64,000 nt of DNA. Source: Verrucomicrobiota bacterium (GTDB lineage: Bacteria > Verrucomicrobiota > Verrucomicrobiia > Limisphaerales > PALSA-1396). Both the position numbers and the translations under genes were made by a program. Positions within the stretch are counted from its first letter, which is position 1, and every line of letters begins with the position of its first letter. The notes beneath the pieces were generated by a model, which searched no databases, was not told the DNA's origin, and was given only the letters and a program-made list of their open reading frames with translations. Of this stretch, positions 60,943 through 64,000 are shown piece by piece. Where the stretch lies: the NCBI GenBank assembly GCA_016200005.1, contig JACQFP010000068.1:1-64000 (forward strand), read 5' to 3'.

Positions 60943-63077
60943 GTCACCACCACGTTTACCTTTTTGGTTTCTTTACGCTTGCCGAGAGCAGCTTTCTTCT
61001 CGTCAAAGGGAACTTGGAAAATAATCGGACGCTGGCACTTAACACCTTTCCCGAACGCAACAGCCTGAAGAAATTGGAGATTCGGAATCGCGGCGGTGTG
61101 TGTCTGGCCGTAAAAGTTTTTGAAGAAGCCTAGGCTCGTATCATCAAAACAGGAGAAAGACACAATCGTGTTGCACTGCGTTAGAACTGTCTTGCTGACG
61201 TTGGCAGTGCGTTGAGCGATCACAAGCAGACCGACCTGATACTTGCGACCTTGTAGTGCAATCTGCGCGATTTTTGCCACGAGTCCTTTTGAATCGTTGT
61301 CACCAAGTCCCATCGTTGTGGTTTCCGGGATAACTGTGTGTGCCTCTTCGACAACAAGCAACACACGCGGACACGTGTTGGGGTTATCACGCGCGAAGCT
61401 GAGTAAGGAAGTTAGGTAAAACTCGGTAACGAGTAACGTGACTTTGGTGTTCGAGATTTCGTTTAGAGTGATAATCCCCAACTTCTTATCGTTTTCAGGG
61501 GACGTCAGAAAATCCGACATCTTCTTCGATACATCTTTGCGCAACTGTTCTGAAAACTCGTTAAGGATTTTCTTCTTATCTGCTAAAGCAGGAAAGGGTG
61601 TCGTTTCAACTTCCCCCAGCTTTCGCCCCAGATCAGCGGACAACGCGGGCGTAATAGAGAGGTCATGTGGGTTCAGATCATTTAAGCGACCGGCATATCG
61701 CGCCGTCAGGTCAATGCAAATTACCTTGGTTTCGTGAGTCAACGCGTGTCTCAAGAGATCAAAGGCAAGCTCAGTCTTGCCAGAGCCAGTGACGCCAAGA
61801 ATCGCAGTGTGATACTCAAGCATGTCAGCAAACGCACCGGTGACACTGATCGAAGTCTCTGGCACGTTCCCGTATTTGAAGTCGGTTTCGTCAATGCGAA
61901 CCATGTCCGCTCCAAATCCTTTAGGCACTGCGAAGACGGGCGTGTTCATGGCGGGAAGCCAGCCGAATTTTTCAAAGCCCTTTTCGGGATTCAGCGTTCC
62001 GAGTTGTGAGGCCGTGGCAATCTGATAGCCGTGGCGGTCGGTTTCCAAATTCTCCTCCTCGGTAAGACCTTCGGTAATTTGGTAGAAAACGCGCTCGCTT
62101 CCGACTTCCGCCCAAGTCAGCATGCCTTCTTTGCAATCGGTGGGATTCCAAGTATGGAAGCGCAGTTGGGCAATCGTTGACTCTTGATCTACAAATCCCA
62201 CGAGACGCGAGTCTTTACCTCCACCAAGAAGCTGCTCGGCGGTTTTGTCCAATGAAACTGGTTCGTAAAGGCAACTCGGTTCAAGACCCTTTAACGGGCT
62301 ATCAACATCGGCCAAACAAAGACCAGTCCCAAGAATCTGGTTGTCTTTTGACTGGCAGAACAGGGGAAGAACGTAACGCTGTTTTCCGTCACCTTGTTGC
62401 AGAACTTTTACGGCCGTGCGATCCCATTTGGAGTCGGACTCAATCGTCGCATGGATGATATTCGGCGCGTCCGTTCTGACGACTCGCCCAATTACCGTGA
62501 AGCCGCTGCGCTGCGCACTGAAAGCAGATAGCAATTCCGGAACACCTAGTGGCCAGAGTGCAATAAAAGCACCCCAGAAAAGAACCAAGATCGCCGTCTG
62601 TTTTGATTGCACTCCATAAAATGAGATCACCGCGTATATGAAAACCACCGAGTAGAGCACACGGGATTTGCCGAAAATCACAGAAGGCTGCTTGGTCAAA
62701 TCAGCAATCCGTTTTCGCCAGCCCGTGAGTGTTGGGCCGGAACTTACGGCAACGCATGTCATGGCAAAGACGCAAACAATCCCGCAGTAAAGGAACACAA
62801 GCCACCAGATCAGTTTGCTTGGCAGTCCATAAACTGGCACAAGGGTCAGCATAGCCATTAGGCCGTTGACAGCAGAATCCGCTGGCTTGGTGAAATGATG
62901 TTCCAAAAGGGCCGAACCGAGGACGATCAAAAGCAGGGCATTTTGAAAAATGAGGGAGCTTTTCGGATCGGACGGAAGAATTTCACCCGTTGTAAGCCGA
63001 GAGATTAAACCGACGGCAAACAAGCTGCCCAACAAAATCGCAACGCGAGTCCAAGGTTGAGTTGTTGTTTGGTTCAG
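60939..63077 (-). CDS. Membrane-anchored HerA/FtsK-like ATPase (DUF87-type)
   Basis: About 712 residues. Several N-terminal membrane helices (WTRVAILLGSLFAVGLI, LLLIVLGSALLEHH, LIWWLVFLYCGIVCVFAMTCVAV, LYSVVFIYAVISFYGV, TAILVLFWGAFIALWPLG) precede a HerA-like beta-barrel and the P-loop domain with Walker A GVTGSGKTELAFDLL, Walker B VLLVVEEAHTVIPE and a sensor region LLVIAQRTANVSKTVLTQCNTIVSF. Hexameric DNA-translocating ATPases have this core. The start is uncertain: CTG 63077 has GGGGAG just upstream; GTG 63182 and ATG 63266 are open in frame, but the latter lies before an intrinsic terminator (63194-63235). The stop overlaps the start of nuoM. GC is lower than nuo. Confidence 0.8.
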   Translation of the reverse strand: MNQTTTQPWTRVAILLGSLFAVGLISRLTTGEILPSDPKSSLIFQNALLLIVLGSALLEHHFTKPADSAVNGLMAMLTLVPVYGLPSKLIWWLVFLYCGIVCVFAMTCVAVSSGPTLTGWRKRIADLTKQPSVIFGKSRVLYSVVFIYAVISFYGVQSKQTAILVLFWGAFIALWPLGVPELLSAFSAQRSGFTVIGRVVRTDAPNIIHATIESDSKWDRTAVKVLQQGDGKQRYVLPLFCQSKDNQILGTGLCLADVDSPLKGLEPSCLYEPVSLDKTAEQLLGGGKDSRLVGFVDQESTIAQLRFHTWNPTDCKEGMLTWAEVGSERVFYQITEGLTEEENLETDRHGYQIATASQLGTLNPEKGFEKFGWLPAMNTPVFAVPKGFGADMVRIDETDFKYGNVPETSISVTGAFADMLEYHTAILGVTGSGKTELAFDLLRHALTHETKVICIDLTARYAGRLNDLNPHDLSITPALSADLGRKLGEVETTPFPALADKKKILNEFSEQLRKDVSKKMSDFLTSPENDKKLGIITLNEISNTKVTLLVTEFYLTSLLSFARDNPNTCPRVLLVVEEAHTVIPETTTMGLGDNDSKGLVAKIAQIALQGRKYQVGLLVIAQRTANVSKTVLTQCNTIVSFSCFDDTSLGFFKNFYGQTHTAAIPNLQFLQAVAFGKGVKCQRPIIFQVPFDEKKAALGKRKETKKVNVVVT

Positions 63078-63193
63078 AGTTCTCCCCTTTCCAAGTGCGC
63101 CGGCGCCAGACGCACGGCTTCGTGAAGCTTTTGTTCCAGTTGCTTTTTCGGAATCAGCTTCGTCACGTAGCTGGCGCGACACGCAAGCGGGAC

Positions 63194-63235
63194 AAAAAAT
63201 AACCCCGCAAGAGGCCTTTCGGCGTGTCCGCGGGG
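63194..63235 (-). terminator. Intrinsic terminator downstream of truncated nuoM
   Basis: On the minus strand CCCCGC (63235-63230) pairs with GCGGGG (63208-63203), with an inner GCC-GAAA-GGC hairpin, followed by TTATTTTTT. This is a canonical Rho-independent signal. It would stop transcription coming from the DUF1883 and membrane-protein genes before the ATPase and nuoM, so those need their own promoter. Confidence 0.75.
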
Positions 63236-63312
63236 AGTAGATAAATCTAGTGCCGGAGCACTGCAAATAAATAACCGCCTCGGCTGAAGTTTGTCAACCG
63301 TGAGTTTTCGAG

Positions 63313-63412
63313 CCGCCACGGCGCGCATGATGACGGCAAAGTTGCGCGGCACAAACGCCAGCGCGATCGCGGCGAGCAACGGCAAAATGAAGATGAAAGA
63401 GACTATGGACAT
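63313..63412 (-). pseudogene. Truncated nuoM start (first 33 codons)
   Basis: ATG 63412 starts MSIVSFIFILPLLAAIALAF followed by VPRNFAVIMRAVA. From residue 11 it equals the intact NuoM at amino-acid level; the first nine residues differ (SIVSFIFI against TTLTLIFA). After residue 33 the frame runs into unrelated sequence and ends at 63074 with KLIPKKQLEQKLHEAVRLAP, possibly a relic of another gene. It begins 1 bp after the stop of the gene at 63414. Confidence 0.85.
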
Positions 63413-63413
63413 T

Positions 63414-63803
63414 CTATGGCTTGGTAGTCTTATCGGCATCAGGCTCGATCTGCTGCCCTTTTGCGGGCATTCGCTCTCGAATAATCTTCGTTATCTTTTT
63501 CTTCGACCTGCAGCCCCGGATCCACAGTGCGCCAAGTATTGCCGATGCGACGTAGAAAACGACTGTCACCACAACGAAAACTTCGAAAAGCCGCGGAGAC
63601 TTTATGTCTGTGGTTGTGAGCGTAATCGTGAAACTCACAGCCGTCGAAATGAAGAAAATGGCGAGGTTGAGGTAAAGAGATTCTGGCCCGCCTCGCTCAA
63701 TTGTTTCTAGCTCGGCTTCAGAGATTTCATAAATCCGCAATTCATCGAGCGTCGCACGAACGATGCGCGGTCCGATATTTTCCTGGTTTTCATTTTCTGC
63801 CAT
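63414..63803 (-). CDS. Small integral membrane protein
   Basis: A 129-residue protein. It has an acidic N-terminal domain (about 1-45; RATLDELRIYEISEAELETIERGGPES), then two membrane helices (LYLNLAIFFISTAVSFTITLTT; LFEVFVVVTVVFYVASAILGALWI) and a basic cytosolic tail (KKKITKIIRERM). This order, with both termini inside, is common for small regulators of membrane complexes. No family recognised. It starts 3 bp after the DUF1883 gene and ends beside the truncated nuoM start, so it is part of the foreign-looking block. Confidence 0.65.
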   Translation of the reverse strand: MAENENQENIGPRIVRATLDELRIYEISEAELETIERGGPESLYLNLAIFFISTAVSFTITLTTTDIKSPRLFEVFVVVTVVFYVASAILGALWIRGCRSKKKITKIIRERMPAKGQQIEPDADKTTKP

Positions 63804-63806
63804 GCG

Positions 63807-64000
63807 TCAGTGCCTTTCTACCTCAACGCCAGCGCGGACTGTCCCGCTATACCCACCCAAATCAACGGTCAAATGCCAACGCCCCGCGTGGGGCGCTTTC
63901 AAACGAAACGGTGATTGCTTAACTAAACCGCCGTGGTAGCTGAATGACTCTCCTCTCTTGTATCGTGAAAAGTTCGATTCATCCAGCAATTGCACGTTGG
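63807..64000 (-). CDS. DUF1883-domain protein, 5' part outside the window
   Basis: The last 64 codons: VQLLDESNFSRYKRGESFSYHGG, LVKQSPFRLKAPHAGRWHLTVDLGGYSGTVRAGVEV. This is the DUF1883 pattern (LMDxxNFxxYKxGxxxxYYGGxxxxSPxxIxxPxxGxWHxxxDLGGxxGxVRASV). The frame continues off the right edge. DUF1883 can occur beside TIR domains; none is visible here because the N-terminus is missing, although the gene ends right after the domain. Small, probably cytosolic. Confidence 0.8.
   Translation of the reverse strand, partial: NVQLLDESNFSRYKRGESFSYHGGLVKQSPFRLKAPHAGRWHLTVDLGGYSGTVRAGVEVERH

Larger units (their letters stand above)
60843..63382. repeat. 70-bp direct repeats of nuoM 5' DNA flanking an insert
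   Basis: Bases 60843-60912 and 63313-63382 are identical but for one mismatch (T60898 against C63368). The first is codons 11-33 of the intact nuoM, the second belongs to the truncated nuoM start. The 2.4 kb between them carries the lower-GC ATPase gene and a terminator. This is what a duplication-associated insertion leaves behind. Confidence 0.85.

Noticed and set aside
63075-63266. ATG 63266 as the start of the HerA-like ATPase
   Set aside because: It lies upstream of an intrinsic terminator, so the N-terminal residues would be encoded by the terminator hairpin; starts after 63194 are more plausible.
1-64000. tRNA or rRNA genes
   Set aside because: No T-loop GGTTCGAATCC-type block with matching acceptor arms and no rRNA-like stretch was noticed while reading both strands; a covariance-model scan would settle it.

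Overview
The window looks like chromosomal DNA of a Verrucomicrobiota bacterium, probably the Pedosphaerales/Limisphaerales group. The signs are a type IV pilin-like protein with an H-x9-DG type C-terminal motif, secreted proteins with a characteristic signal peptide ending in AQGTAFTYQGRL, large HYR/PxKF-domain secreted proteins, and many palindromic intergenic repeats. This placement is inference from style; no rRNA or tRNA gene was found. Base composition looks GC-rich in the housekeeping parts, and visibly lower around 32.2-33.0 kb and 61-63.3 kb.

Layout. 1-0.27 kb: 3' end of an integron-type integrase with an in-frame stop. 0.5-4.3 kb: a GH130/GT4 glycan pair. 4.5-6.1 kb: two small conserved genes and an alpha/beta hydrolase. 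6.2-13 kb: a minus-strand two-component operon of two kinase + receiver modules, one kinase carrying an ethylene-receptor-like membrane domain, with a deletion fossil (receiver/YfiR chimera) between the modules. 13.5-18 kb: PilX-like protein, ThpR, agmatine deiminase, aldo/keto reductase. 18-26.7 kb: secreted proteins (RCC1, kelch, chaperone-like, M4 peptidase), two sharing a homologous leader. 26.8-32.1 kb: a GATase / Fe-ADH / ALDH / glutamine-synthetase-like operon that fits gamma-glutamylation-based catabolism of an amino alcohol such as ethanolamine, with a four-helix-bundle gene inside inverted repeats.

32.1-35.2 kb is a scrapyard: two extra 3' ends of the glutamine-synthetase-like gene, damaged toxin-antitoxin genes, a broken XRE regulator and a repeat element. 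35.2-42.9 kb holds two giant tandem secreted proteins made from shared modules. 43-46.3 kb: secreted or pilin-like proteins. 46.4-52.6 kb: a 2-aminoethylphosphonate locus (AP-superfamily enzyme, PhnW, PhnX, PQQ-type propeller protein, PbfA). 53.5-55.6 kb: a GH84 enzyme next to a GNAT resembling the C-terminal half of animal O-GlcNAcase. 55.7-57.7 kb: a DegT-type aminotransferase and a secreted protein.

57.7-64 kb: nuoN and nuoM of complex I. nuoM has a C-terminal tail encoded by a palindromic repeat. Its 5' end has been duplicated around an inserted lower-GC segment carrying a membrane-anchored HerA/FtsK-like ATPase, preceded by a small membrane protein and a DUF1883 protein. The strongest leads for undescribed biology are the interrupted nuo operon, the GH84-GNAT pair, the gamma-glutamylation operon, and the triplicated 3' end of the glutamine-synthetase-like gene.
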